The position numbers were made by a program, and so were the translations under genes. A stretch of DNA of 64,000 bases from Norana najaformis (taxonomy: Eukaryota; Annelida; Clitellata; Crassiclitellata; Hormogastridae): assembly GCA_964023275.1 (NCBI GenBank), contig OZ029927.1:14919952-14983951 (forward strand), given 5' to 3'. Under the pieces are notes generated by a model, which worked only from the letters and a program-made list of their open reading frames with translations, searched no databases and was not told the origin of the DNA. This document shows positions 1 to 11,829 of this stretch, piece by piece (position 1 is the first letter of the stretch; each line of letters starts with the position of its first letter).

Positions 1-106
1 TGTTCGGTGATGGACTAATACATCCAAACTGTCCTTCGCTGAATTTGACCATCTGTAAATGCTTTTGTGAATGTGGTTGCGGAGTACACGAAAAATCGAC
101 TGAATT

Positions 107-147
107 GGTTAGGGTTACGGTTAGGGTTAAAGGTTAGGGTTAGGGTT
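107..147 (+). repeat. Interstitial telomere-like TTAGGG tract
   Basis: About six units of GGTTAG, two of them changed (one has TTACGG, one an extra AA). The unit matches the usual animal telomere repeat. Unique-looking sequence on both sides means this is an internal tract and not a chromosome end. It may be a repaired break or simple chance growth; the sequence cannot decide. Confidence 0.75.
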
Positions 148-206
148 CGATTCTGACCCATGCGGTTTTCATAAAGAATTAAGTTCATATTCACATTAAC
201 ATTAAA

Positions 207-314
207 GCCCCTTGGTATTCTTGTTTAGGCGACCACATTGAGGCCCCCTAATATTCCACTTTAGTCGACCAACTTGAAGCCCTCTAGTATTCCAGTTAGG
301 CGACCACTTTGAGG
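207..314 (+). repeat. Three degenerate 36-bp tandem units
   Basis: Units start near 207, 243 and 279. Each begins GCCCC/GCCCT, then has a TATTC core and ends with a version of GGCGACCACTTTGAG. They differ at roughly a quarter of positions, so this is an old array. No coding sense was seen. Confidence 0.6.
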
Positions 315-1680
315 TTTTCTAGCAAAGTCCTTTATTCAAAGCTCTTTTAGGAAACGGATTTTAGCGCAGCTCTGCCGATTCATCTATTATCGCTCATCGA
401 TCATTCTCTTAATCTCCAAAAACAGCAGCTCGCGTACCTACCTAACCGCCGATCAAACGCACATCGTCGACTCGATAGGTCTGGCGGTTCATCTCAGCTC
501 AGTAGTTCGGTACTTTCTTTTGGAGCCGGTATGGTGCGAACTCGGTTCCCAGGCGAAACAGTTCCGAAAACTACTGTGATTGGTTCACATGACCGATGAA
601 GTCAAGTGGCAGTTTGCTGTTCTCTAATTCTCCAAAAACAGCAGAAAAAATAATGTTTAACGTTTGAAATAACGTCAAAATAATGTTCTGTCTCAATCAC
701 GAATGCATTTACAACCGACTGAGATATTGTTTCACATCCAATTATTTGCTCTCAAGACAGCAGAATACTTTAGAATTAGTCTTACTATGTCGTGCCTTGC
801 CAACAAAAGTGAGCGTAGTGGGAACCATTTTCGCCCCTGAACCGATCTCGCACCAAACTGGCATTTTATCGTAGGGGAGGAATAATCGAACATCTGCATA
901 AGGTTTCCTTAAAGCGCCTCCGTGGAGCAGAATACGGAGAATGTGATCGTTGAAGTGCCAGTCGAAACACGTTGAATGTCACAAGGTAAGCGGTCATAAC
1001 GAGTTGGCACGTAAGCGATCGAAGTGGAGCGGTTTCTAAATCAATGAAAGAGTCGTTAATAGTCGCAAAATGTGGGATTTATCCCGTGAAGCATAGAGGA
1101 GTGATTCATGAACGAATAGTTACCTGTATTCTTTGTACTATAAGCGAGGCTACTAGCATGCTAAACAATCAGATAAGCCTAACGCTATGCAGTAAATTTT
1201 GTATTTTTTAAATATGTTTAAAGTCTTTTTTGTTAATCTATATCATAAATATTACCTGAATTATTTATGGCGATGCATATGTATTTTTGAGGCAGTGGAA
1301 TAAGTACCTGTGATTACTTTACAATTGATAAAAAAGGCAATGCCAATAGGTTGTCAAAATGTGAAGTACTATCTCATATTTTCGTTGCTTCTTATAACAA
1401 TGAAACACACGAGATTCTGAGCAAATGATCGTGATAAATCTGTTTCCATTTCAACAGTAAAATTCGTTCACACATTTAGTTTATGAATTCATAATTTGAC
1501 ACTAAAACTGTATGAACATCTAGGCCTAAGATTAAGCAAACTTTAAAGAGATGAAGTTCACTCGCCTGAGTATAACACTTGTCTTTTGAAAAGCCTGGCC
1601 CTTGTTTGAAAAAGCTTTCGGCTGAAGAGCGAAGAAAGCACCAGCAACACAGTGCATATTACCCCCACAATTTGTGTCTT
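315..1680. other. Intergenic, no recognised feature
   Basis: No frame here resembles a known protein. The only internal repetition noticed is the phrase TCTCCAAAAACAGCAG at about 413 and again at 630. Base composition is ordinary and no RNA gene was recognised. Confidence 0.5.
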
Positions 1681-1888
1681 AGTATGTATGTGTGTATGCA
1701 TGCATATATGTAGGCATGTATGAATGAATGTATGTATGCATGTAGGTATTTATTTTATGTATGTCAGTACGCATGTATGTATGTATGTATGTATGTATGT
1801 ATGCATGCATGTATGTGCATATATGTATGTATGAATGTATGTATGAATGTAGGTATGTATGTATGTAGGTAAGTATGTACTGTATGTA
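1681..1888 (+). repeat. (GTAT)n microsatellite, interrupted
   Basis: About 200 bases of GTAT units with scattered GCAT, GAAT and GGTA variants. The same tetranucleotide (ATAC on the other strand) recurs many times in this window, usually next to a retroelement 3' end. Confidence 0.9.
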
Positions 1889-2159
1889 GCTAGTCGGTGT
1901 GGATTAGTTCACCGTCGAGAGGAGAGAGGAACATCCAGGTGATTGAATGGCTTCACCAAACAGTTTAACTCGAGTGCGCACAAAAGCAAGCACTTCTCCG
2001 ACGACCAAAGATAAGGTTCATCTTCGAAATTAGTTTTTACTGAGGGTTGAAAATAGGAGACGAATTATTTTTCACGGTAGTCTCGATGAACACAGCAGTG
2101 TTGGCTGTTTAAATGTCTGTCTGGCTCTCCTGTCAGTTCTAACTGTCTGTCTGCCTGCC

Positions 2160-2260
2160 TGTATATATGTGTGAACATGTATGCAGCTGATCATTTCTAC
2201 AGCCCCTTTAAGCACCTCAGAAAAGCCTAACTAAAGTTATAATTCTAAAATAACTACAAG
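2160..2260 (-). mobile_element. Retroelement 3' end fragment, (ATAC)-tail type, degenerate
   Basis: On the minus strand a GGGGCTGTAGAAAT end is preceded by CTGAGGTGCTTAAA and followed by short ATAC-like repeats. It is a poor match to the family also seen at 18115-18200, 39584-39660 and 62516-62596. Only about 100 bases can be aligned by eye. Confidence 0.35.
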
Positions 2261-2451
2261 TTCGTTTTCGTACGAATGATGCTCATATCATTCAATGGTT
2301 GTAAGTCTGGCTGAGTATATGTCTGCCTATGCATGTGAATGTCTATATGTGTGCGTGGCAGTCTGTCTACCTACTTGTTTTGTCTCTCTTTTTGGCGCTC
2401 GGCGTATCTTCCTCCATATCTGTATCTCTTGAGCGCCATTGAGTATACAAA

Positions 2452-2517
2452 ATAAGTGAATAATGCATTTGTTAACACGCCATATGTCCGTCGGCTGAGC
2501 GAGGAATCGTAGGCATG
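2452..2517 (-). mobile_element. (ACTT)-tail retroelement 3' end
   Basis: The minus strand reads as the shared module of this family: a CGATTCCTCGCTCAGCCGAC segment, then ATATGGCGTGTTAACAAATG, then a short ACTT remnant. At least eight copies lie in the window in both orientations. No coding part remains. Confidence 0.65.
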
Positions 2518-3680
2518 GATGGGTCACAGAGGTCAAACAAAAAAGCAAGACGGTACTAATAGGTCTTAAGCCGCATTACGAAAGCACTAAATAGACGTTC
2601 TAAATGAATATTTCAGCTGTTTTGGGAATCTGTTTGTTTGAACCACATCAAAGGTTTGACATAATCAGTGTTTAATTTCAAGCATGGATGGGTGCAGTCT
2701 ATGGTTGTATCGGGTTGGCATGAGACAGTTAGAGAGAGCGCACGGTAGCTGATGTGGATCGTGTGTGGGAGTGGCCGTGCAAGTTTGCAATGCAGTCGAG
2801 TTTTTGTCGTTTGACCGAGGTAGATGTCTGTTGATGTTTCAGAGCTATTGTATTGAAGTCATCCTGTAAATAAATTGTCATCTATACATACAAAGAAAGA
2901 AATAGCCTTGTGTTATCGGTAATACCGGTCAAGTTCACTGATTGAATGAATGAATGAGTTTCATATCTTACTTCTTTCTGATGAGTCTTCTTTGTATGTC
3001 TTACCTTGTGTCCCTCATATCTGACTACGCTGTATATCTGCATGTTTTACCTGGTCGCTTTCAACCTCCATATTACAATATAGAAATTGTCATTTGGATT
3101 CTCAACCAGTAAGTTCCAAAGTGCTCTCAACAGGCAAATAAACTTTCGTTATTAAGCACCAAATATTGCGCGAAAACTTCACACAAAAAATGTTATATTG
3201 GCCATGATCAGGTGTGGAGTTGTCTCAATATATTCGTCGTAGCACTCTTCACTCGATGATGGAGCTTTGTTAGAGGAGCGGGAGTACGCAGTAGGGAGCG
3301 CGAATCGGTAGCACACCTCCTATCGGGCAGCAGAGTGCTAATGGGTGCGGTGGACGTGAATTTGGACTGATAATAAATTTATGTGGCGCCATGTGACGCA
3401 AGAAACTCACGAGACCCTACCGGGCTACAGAAAAGCCTATTGTGCGATCAATATCCGCAGAGGCGTACCATGCATTAATGTATATCCCTGGAGACCGTGA
3501 AATGCCTTACACGCTGCACTGGCAAAGGATCAGCTACACACGTGGGTTAAAATAGAAGTATATGAAGCAGGAAGTGAATTAGCAACGACATCTGGAGCGA
3601 CAGAATGTAACGCATTAACAAAAACTTTATCTCAGATTGGTGTAAGTTGAATGAAATCCGCATCGTCATAGAACTTAAAA

Positions 3681-3830
3681 TTGAATGAATTGAATTGAAT
3701 GAAAACTTTATTGATTCAAAAGAAACAAAAGAACAAATACATTGACCAGTGTATAGATTATTGGGATACAAATGGTAGACCCAAAAGGGACCTAATCCCC
3801 GCTAAATTAGGGCCGCCTTTTACGAAACGA
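3681..3830 (-). mobile_element. Likely LINE 3' UTR with AATAAAG and ATTCA tail
   Basis: The minus strand ends GAATCAATAAAGTTTTCATT followed by repeated ATTCA, typical of a non-LTR retrotransposon 3' end. Just upstream on that strand is GGTCCCTTTTGGGTCTACC, a phrase also seen in opposite orientation in the dispersed repeat at 19631-19802. No reverse transcriptase coding was recognised. Confidence 0.45.
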
Positions 3831-4271
3831 TGCATGTGGCGACAAAAAATGTTTAACAAATATTAGGTACAACTGAACTAAAAAGAAAGTCTTAATTAAA
3901 ACTTAACTGCTCGATTTAGGTCGCACGATTAGTTTACAGCACGGCTAGACGGTATGGTGTGCAATCCTACTTCATTAGCTCGCTCTCAGTAGAGCAGTTC
4001 GGAAAATGGGTTACACGATCATTTGACTGAAGCGCATACTTGACAAATACAATCAAATACTGCGGTGCATTCCACATGCATCTTAATACTCGACAGAGTA
4101 TATTGCACGACATTGGCTTCCAATATATGAATCAATGAAAATTAGAACTGTTTCAGATAAACCTGATTCATTTAAGGATCTTGCATGCCAAAACACAAAA
4201 ATCTATTGCGATGCTGAATGCCAGTCATTTAATGCCGCGCTCCTGTATGACGGCACGGGCATATTGTGCTC

Positions 4272-5125
4272 TCTTGTGTGTTGAACCGTTCTTCTGGAAC
4301 ATTCTTCCTTTGGAAATTCAAACTCTTCCTCCTCTTGTGTGTTGAACCGTCCTTCTGGAACATTCTTCCTTTGGAAATTCAAACTCTTCCTCCTCTTGTG
4401 TGTTGAACCGTCCTTCTGGAACATTCTTCCTTTGGAAATTCAAACTCTTCCTCCTCTTGTGTGTTGAACCGTCCTTTTGGAACATTCTTCCTTTGGAAAT
4501 TCAAACTCTTCCTCCTCTTGTGTGTTGAACCGTCCTTCTGGAACATTCTTCCTTTGGAAATTCAAACTCTTCCTCCTCTTGCGTGTTGAACCGTTCTTCT
4601 GGAACATTCTTCCTTTGGAAATTCAAACTCTTCCTCCTCTTGTGTGTTGAACCGTCCTTCTGGAACATTCTTCCTTTGGAAATTCAAACTCTTCCTCCTC
4701 TTGTGTGTTGAACCGTCCTTCTGGAACATTCTTCCTTTGGAAATTCAAACTCTTCCTCCTCTTGTGTGTTGTACCGTCCTTCTGGAACATTCTTCCTTTG
4801 GAAATTCAAACTCTTCCTTCTCTTGTGTGTTGAACCGTCCTTCTGGAACATTCTTCCTTTGGAAATTCAAACTCTTCCTCCTCTTGTGTGTTGAACCGTT
4901 CTTCTGGAACATTCTTCCTTTGAAAATTCAAATTCTTCCTCCTCTTGTGTGTTGTACCGTTCTTCTGGAACATTCTTCCTTTGGAAATTCAAACTCTTCC
5001 TCCTCTTGTGTGTTGAACCGTCCTTCTGGAACATTCTTCCTTTGGAAATTCAAACTCTTCCTCCTCTTGTGTGTTGAACCGTTCTTCTGGAACATTCTTC
5101 ATTTGGAAATTCGAACTGTTCCTCC
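4272..5125 (+). repeat. 61-bp minisatellite, 14 copies, derived from a LINE C-terminus
   Basis: Fourteen head-to-tail units of exactly 61 bases fill 854 bases, with one to a few substitutions per copy. One frame of the unit reads WNILPLEIQT, the conserved WNSLPxxIR motif near the C-terminus of CR1/L2/Jockey-type LINE proteins. The array joins in frame to the rest of that C-terminus at its 3' edge. Because 61 is not a multiple of 3, the frame rotates with each copy and produces artificial open frames on both strands (4644-5207 plus, 4203-4424 minus). The array is not a gene. It looks like local tandem growth of one small segment of a retroelement. Confidence 0.9.
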
Positions 5126-5260
5126 TCCAACGGCTCAAAAAACATTCTCGGCCCATCTTAAGACTCACCTTTTTGGAAATGCAAGTCATGCCGCAGTGCC
5201 TTTGTGAGCTTCTTAAAATGCGATATATAAGTTTATGGATACATGCATACATACAGTGCA
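5065..5260 (+). mobile_element. LINE 3' end: C-terminal codons, 3' UTR and (ATAC)n tail
   Basis: The last minisatellite unit continues as WNILHLEIRT, then FSAHLKTHLFG, ending at a stop near 5207. This matches the usual order WNSLPxxIR then FKxxLKTHLF at the end of ORF2 in CR1/L2-like LINEs. A short 3' UTR follows with GTGCCTTTGTGAGCTTCTTA and ATGCGATATATAAGTTTAT, then an ATAC-type tail. The same 3' UTR occurs on the minus strand at 18115-18200, 39584-39660 and 62516-62596. The rest of the LINE is missing. Confidence 0.7.
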
Positions 5261-5279
5261 TAAGTTCTCGTTGTAGGAT

Positions 5280-6890
5280 GGCGGTATGGCGCCATAGATA
5301 CGACACTGGAGAGCACATTGAAGTTAAGCAAAACGCCGAGCACATTTGGCAATTAATATAAAGTCAAAAATGAAGATATCAATGATGCTGTACGCACCAT
5401 GAGATGTAATATGTGAAATCATAGACATTGCCATCTTTAAAATTCTTGAGCAGTAATTACCTTAAGCTCCTTAACAATCTCTAATAATAGAGACTTATTT
5501 CCTGGGTTATATTCTCCTAATCACACATATGCATATTAGGAGCTGCAAGGTTACGCATGGTTGCTCCTAAAAGACGAATTTGGCGACGTGACATAAAGAC
5601 AGCCAGCTCCAATCTCTGCATCTCATAAATATAAGGTGTAGTTGCACACCTACTTGCAATAACACGATTGACTGAGCACAGAAAGCTGGGCTGTGCTGCG
5701 GGCATAACTTCGTTCAAAGCTTTTCTTTGACTACTCGTAACTCTGTAGAAAGCAGTAATAACACTACATATATATATTTATGTTTAATATTGAGTATCGA
5801 CGCTCAGTGAAATGCATTGACGTCATAGTTATAACAATAACAGCCATGAGACATAATAACATAACATACCATAACATAAGCCACTTTGAAATATATAGCT
5901 GTATACGGTGGATGCAATTATGTGTTTCTGAACATACAACGATATTAAAGCGCTATATCAAAACTGCAGCAGACATACAATAATATGTAGGCCTAAAACA
6001 AACAAATACATGAAAACTGAAAACGTTGGATTTAAAACCTGTGGGAAAATATATGCAAAAGCGCTTACGAGTTGCCTTCTTCCTGCAAGTAAGACAAGGT
6101 AAGGTACCTTAACCTACATTATATACTCCGGAGACACACACATCCACTTGATGTCTTCTATTCTTTGTACGCCTCACAGCCAAAGCACAGAGACTAATAA
6201 TGGAATTGACACTCTGCTCTGCGACAGCGATTGATACCTGGCACGAGAGCTACGTAACTTACCTGGTGAAAAAGAAACCACCCTAGAAAAAGAAAACTAC
6301 CCACGATGACGTCATATCCTGCCAGTGAACTCTCGCCGAGCCAAAAACACGAGATTTATTGAAGATAGGTTCCTTTAGCGCATGCATGCCGCACTAACTG
6401 TGACCTGCACATGTCGTAAATTCACCTCGGGCGATGTGTGTGTCTCTCTCTAACGGTCTCAGCTGTGACGCACTTCCTGTGTGACCTAAAGAAAAACTGC
6501 CGTCCACACATTAATCAAAACGTATCCGATAAATAATTGGGAGCAAAAATTTGGACAGAAATTTCAGCATGATGTGCACTTAGCTGTTTGGCAGCTACAT
6601 TGTATTTTTGTAAAGTTGACCATCATTAGTTCATATGAAAGCAAACGCTTAAAATCTTTAGAAATATATTCATGCTATATATAATTTTTATCATTTGTTT
6701 CTCGGCGTTTACTCAGTCACAAAAAGCAAGTTGATCAGTTCACGTGTTCACTTCAAAGTTGATAAAAACAAATGCGAAAAAATATTTTTTTAAATGCAGA
6801 GGTATATATCTGAAAATCCACTAAACATTTCAGGCACAGAATAAAACACAGCACTGCCAAATGTAGCCACTAGTAAGGCAAACTTGGAGC
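5280..6890. other. Intergenic, no recognised feature
   Basis: Ordinary AT-leaning sequence. Open frames at 5517-5717 (minus) and 5780-5983 (plus) are short and resemble no known protein. No RNA gene or clear repeat was seen. Confidence 0.45.
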
Positions 6891-6895
6891 AATTG

Positions 6896-7030
6896 GTGAA
6901 GAGCTAACAGAGGAAGGCAGACAGGCAGGCAGGCAGGGAGGTAGAGAGGTAGGCACGCAGGGAGGGAGGGAAGGAGGGAAGGAGGAAAGAAGGAAGAGAT
7001 GGAGGGAAGGAGGCAGGCAGGTAGGGACAA
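6896..7030 (+). repeat. Purine-rich GGCA/GGGA/GGAA tract
   Basis: An imperfect tract of AGGCAGGC, GGGAGGGA and AAGGAGGG units. The minus-strand frame LPACLPLYLPACL is a translation of the repeat and not a gene. Confidence 0.8.
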
Positions 7031-7559
7031 GCATGAAGGCAGAAATCGTTGATGAATGGATTGATGAATGAATGGCTGCAGATGTGTTTATCGATTATAT
7101 CTAGAAGATATGATTGAGGCGATTCCCATCATCATTAATTCACTCATCGACCCTATACAGGGTCTCTTCCAGATATCGATTCAGAGGCGCTCACAGTCCA
7201 ACCTTGATTCGACCTCAGCTACTGCTCAAACTGATCAGAAACCGGAGTAGGCAGAACTGACGTCGGCCGAGAACGGTCGAATCTCATGATTTATACCTTT
7301 ACACGCGATATTCCGAGATGACTGAAACGTCTGTATGATCCATCGGTCTATTTCTCAGCCGAAATAGGCCTACAGAGACGATCGCTGTTGTGGTAGGCAT
7401 GGATTATTGATGGGCCGATGCAGAGGCCTATCTGGCACTGAGCTGGTGCTGGTGGCCGTTGCCTCCTTGGTTCGGGTTATTGCCGTCTATGCATGCACGC
7501 GCGTGTTTCATATCTGCCGTCGTCAGTGGTCGATGTATAGTGCTCGATAGCGTGATCTT

Positions 7560-7740
7560 CAGTAGCAGCAGCCGCAGCCGCAGCGGAGTTGGTTGGCTTC
7601 AGCGGCAGCAGCAAAAGCAGCAGCAACGGTCTTCTGGCATTTGTCATCGTCGTCTCCAAACAGACGATTGAGAGAGAGAGAGACAGAGACATTGAGAGAC
7701 AGAGAGAGACAGAGCGAGAGATACAGAGAGAGACCCAGTG
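7560..7740 (+). repeat. CAG-rich stretch followed by (GA)n
   Basis: AGCAGCAGCCGCAGCCGCAG and related units, then GAGAGAGACAGAGA repeats from about 7670. Overlapping frames on both strands are translations of the repeat. Confidence 0.7.
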
Positions 7741-8261
7741 AGGCATCGACGCATAGCAGGTGGCACAGATAGACATCATGAGTAAAACTGAGTAGCAGAG
7801 GGAGGCATATACAGATACAGAAGCAGCTCTACAAAGAGGCACATCCAGACGTACACGTAAAGTCAAAGACAACATCATCAGAATAGAACGGGTTGTCTAT
7901 ACAGACTCATTTAGACCCAGGAGCATCACAGACAGGTCTTCTTCACAGACAGCCACAGGGAGAAGGACACATAGAAATAGCGAGACAAGTAGAGAGACAA
8001 AAAGACAAAGAGGAGGAGGCATCATATCTAAAATTGAAACAGACGAAAAATCGTCTATTCGTTTCCAACTGGATGCTCTGTCCTCCTTCCTTCCTCTCTT
8101 CCGTCTGCTGCAGGTGAAAGGTTCGCTGGCATCGTCCATCGCCGTCTGAATTCACGTGAGTCTCATTATCAACGTCACTAATCATACACGGTTTTATTTC
8201 AGCGAAATTGGAAGAACGTTCAGGCGATGCTTCAATCATTTACTCATTGGTGTATTGGTTT

Positions 8262-8496
8262 GGTTTGTTCGTTCATTTGTCCATTCGTTCGTTCATTCGA
8301 TCCTGGTTCATTTCAGTGAGTCAGTCATTCATTCACTGATTCAGTCAGTCAGTCAGTCTCTTCGCCAGTCAGTCAGGTATTCAGTCAATCAGTCATTCAG
8401 TGAGTCAGTGAGTCAGTCATTCATTCATTGATTCAGTCAGTCAGTCAGTCAGTCAGTCAGTCAGTCAGTCAGTCAGTCAGTCAGTCAGTCAGTGAC
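8262..8496 (+). repeat. (CAGT)n microsatellite with CATT variants
   Basis: Starts as GTTC/CATT units and becomes pure CAGT over the last 75 bases. The plus-strand open frame SQSVSQSFIH over this tract is an artefact of the repeat. Confidence 0.9.
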
Positions 8497-9191
8497 TCTT
8501 TCAAATATCAGTGAACTTTAAAGATTTAAGTAAAGCATAAGCTTATACTGTAAAGTGGAGGAATTAGTATTCACTGATGATCAGGATGATCGTAAATAGT
8601 AATGTCTGCCTAAATTATAGACTATAATATATGTAGCTTGTACATAATGGTCTTTTGTATAAGTCACAGTGAGTGTGTCTGGCGCTGTCTCTATGCATAC
8701 ATACACAGACCCATGTATATATATACATAAGCATATACACATATAGACGTATATACCTATGCATATATACGCATGCATATATACATATATATGCATATAT
8801 ACACGGAACATTTGCAAGTCTATCGCTGCCGAACCGCTAGAAGAAATAGCTATCGTCGAGTTGGCTTAGGAAAAGGTCTGGGTCAGCCAGCCTCTCCGTA
8901 GATCAGGGATTGTCAAACAGACGGAGGTATATGCATACGTGAACAGCCACCAGCTTACGGTTTCTGTCGGCTCGTCAAACCAGAGTACACCCTTTGCTAT
9001 AATGTCTGATAAGGGCATACACTAGTGTCGCTAGAACACTCGGAAAACATAGGTATCGTCTCAAAGCGCATTTGTCGTCTCCTGCTACCAGCTAGTTGTG
9101 TCTAGCTACTTCAAACAGTAACCTATGCACATGCATGCATCTTTTTCTTCATGATAAGCTACTCACCAACGCCTTTGAAAAGAGGTTAATT

Positions 9192-9410
9192 AAAGGTACT
9201 ATATTAATATATAGATGTATTAACATATAGGTATATTAATATATAAATATATTAGTATATGGATATACTAATATATAGATATATTAATATATAATTATAT
9301 ATAGGTACATTAATATATCCATATATTAATATATAGATACATCATTATATAGATAAATTAGTACATAAATATATTAATATATAGATATGTTATTATATGA
9401 TACACTAAAC
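9192..9410 (+). repeat. AT-rich tandem repeat, about 15-22 bp period
   Basis: Repeated ATTAATATATAGATA-like units with single-base changes run for more than 200 bases. The composition is nearly pure A/T. No coding content. Confidence 0.75.
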
Positions 9411-9747
9411 ACTAAATATTCAAGATAATTCTTCAGCAGTTGCCTCTAAACGCATTAATATTGCACCCGCATTTAAGTAACGGCCCTGTTTAATGACTAG
9501 GCATCAACCGTTGCTGATAAGCCCTTAATTGTGCTTCAAGTGCTTGTTCAAATTCTTAGCCACCGTCTTGGGTGAGACCAGAACCCGTAGTCTGTTCCTT
9601 ACAAGGCTAGTCATCATCCACCGTTCATAGTTAGGATGTATACAGCCGAACTATGAGTTCACGAAGTTGTGCACGGTATCGAAGGTTATATGATAGACGC
9701 ACGTGTGTATTTAAAGCACACTAATGTTGTCTCATTGTTGCCTCTGA

Positions 9748-9860
9748 ATAGTTTCTTCTGAAAGAGACGTTATAATACAGTGCTATGCAACACCCCCAAC
9801 TGCGATGATTAGGCCACTTAGGATGCAAGCCGTGCATAGGATGCTGGGATTGTAGGAACG
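9748..9860 (+). repeat. Dispersed repeat copy 1 (pair with 11664-11779)
   Basis: About 113 bases beginning AGTTTCTTCTGAAAG and ending GGATGCTGGGATTGTAGGAA are closely matched at 11664-11779 in the same orientation. The shared part spans a degenerate CGTTATAATAC end and the following GATTAGGCCACTTAGG block. Confidence 0.8.
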
Positions 9861-10454
9861 GCGCCATTGGGCTACTTTTGTGCAACGCTGCTACCTACAA
9901 GGAGGCATATAGACAGATCTACCATCCAGATATCCACCACTTCATTCCACTCGATTTTGAGCAAGGTTGAACCGTCTGGATGTGGCGCCGGCGGCTAAGT
10001 GGAAAAGCTGCTAATGTGCGAACGAACTCTCTCGAATGCACAGAGCGTGCTTCGAGGAACTATGCTCCTGTTTCTCCTTAGCCATCATCGAGACTCGTGA
10101 TTACGTAGGTTCTTACGCCTCATGTGTAAGCTATCATCACAGGGTGCTGCTCGGCACAGCAGCAGTGTTAACAGTCAGTTGCTTAAGCATATGAACCGGC
10201 GTATTCTGACTCCCTTATAAGTTCAGAACCCCTGAACCGATTGACTTGAGATTTGATAGGGGTCACTAATTTGAAGAGATCTCCACCCTTTAAAAGTTTG
10301 GTAATGATCGGATTACCGGTGACGCCTTGCAACGACAACCAGCACATACACCCTCTTTTATTTCTCTTAATTTTCTCGGATTCGTCTACAGTTCAAACAC
10401 CCACACCGATTTTTACGCTCAGCACCTTATTCGATGGCCGTTCTTGGTGTAGAA

Positions 10455-10560
10455 ATGTGTATATATGTATGTATGTATCTGGTTGTTTATATAGCACCTT
10501 TAAAGAACCTCAAAAACCCCTAAAACATGGTTATTTAACAGTTCCAAAAAGGTGTGATTT
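10455..10560 (-). mobile_element. Retroelement 3' end on minus strand with short ATAC tail
   Basis: On the minus strand, AAGGTGCTATATAAAC is followed by ATACATACATAC. This is the shared 3'-end motif of the window joined to its microsatellite tail. Upstream sequence is not recognised. Confidence 0.45.
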
Positions 10561-10589
10561 AATATGAATTGAATAGGTTTCTTTCTTTC

Positions 10590-10757
10590 ACTCACTCACT
10601 CAATCAATCAATCAATTAATCATTCATACATGTATGCACATACATACATACACACATAGATACATAAATGCATACATACATACTTACATACATACATACA
10701 AGATAGCTGAAGCAACGGTTGGATATAAATGTGGTGTTCTCTTGCAAATCCTATTTT
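10590..10757 (+). repeat. Microsatellite block followed by dispersed repeat
   Basis: CACT, CAAT and ATAC units run to about 10701. They are followed by AGATAGCTGAAGCAACGGTT and about 35 more bases, which recur at 11593-11655, again directly after an ATAC microsatellite. Confidence 0.7.
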
Positions 10758-11309
10758 GCGCTATATCAGATTTGTCATAACTGTAGGCAATTTATTGACG
10801 CTTAATGACAAGGTGCCAGCTCAGAGCGACTTCTGTGGGTCGTTGCTGGCACCGTGATTATCATTTCTAATTAAGTTTTTCTAGCGCCAGCAGAAAAGAC
10901 GAGATGGAATATGGTTCGTAAGAGATATTGATTTGTGTTGCGCGCTGCGATGGCGAAGCCCAATGTTGCTCGGAAAAAAGGATTTCAATCTGCTTCGCCA
11001 GATGGGAATTAGGATTAACCTGCGGCAGCTATTAACGGGCCTTTCTTGCCAATCTCAGATTTTTTGAGTAACGAGGCCTTCTGTGCTATTTTTGGACCGA
11101 TTTGCGAAAGCGCTTCACGCATGCGCAACGAAGCCAATTGCGCCGGGGACGTTTAATTTGTCAGACCATTGTTTGCAGTCGTCGTGTGAAAGCTGGAATG
11201 GTTTATTGCGCTGGGGTCGAAGGAAACAAATACGGTTGGGTTGTCTGCATGAGGAGAGATGCATGAGCGGATGCGGGCGCAATTAGCTTTTTCAGTGTTA
11301 ATGTTAAAA

Positions 11310-11508
11310 TACATACATACATACATACATACATGCATACATATATACATACATAATCAAATACATACATACATTCTTACATACATACATTCTTACATAC
11401 ATACATACATACACACATACACACATGAATACATGCATACATACATACATACATACATACATAATCAAATACATACATACATACATACATTCTTACATAC
11501 ATACATTC

Positions 11509-11539
<31 letters not shown>

Positions 11540-11592
11540 CATACATACATACATACATGCATACATACATACATACATACATATATACATAC
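11310..11592 (+). repeat. (ATAC)n microsatellite
   Basis: About 280 bases of ATAC with ATTC and ATGC variants. Long frames here on both strands ([16 protein letters not shown]) are repeat translations. Confidence 0.95.
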
Positions 11593-11779
11593 AAGATAGC
11601 CGAAGCAACCGTTGGATATACATGTGGTATTCTGTTGCAAATTCTATTGCAAATGTATGTATAATAGTTTCTTCTGAAAGAAACGCTATATAATACAATA
11701 CAATACAACACCGCCCATTGTGATGATTGGGCCACTTAGAATGCAAGCCGTGCATGGGATGCTGGGATTGTAGGAACGC
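11593..11779 (+). repeat. Dispersed repeat copy containing both shared blocks
   Basis: This copy joins the AGATAGCCGAAGCAAC block (also at 10702) to the TTTCTTCTGAAAG block (also at 9748). Between them lies AACGCTATATAATAC followed by a short AATAC tail, the 3'-end motif typical of this window. It is the most complete of the three copies. Confidence 0.7.
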
Positions 11780-11829
11780 CGCAGATAGGTCTAAGTTGCT
11801 AGATAAATTATGAAAAACCTTAAAGCAAC

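Noticed and set aside
4644-5207. 187-codon frame over the 61-bp array
   Set aside because: The frame rotates through the minisatellite every unit. Only its last 45 codons have LINE similarity, so it is not a gene.
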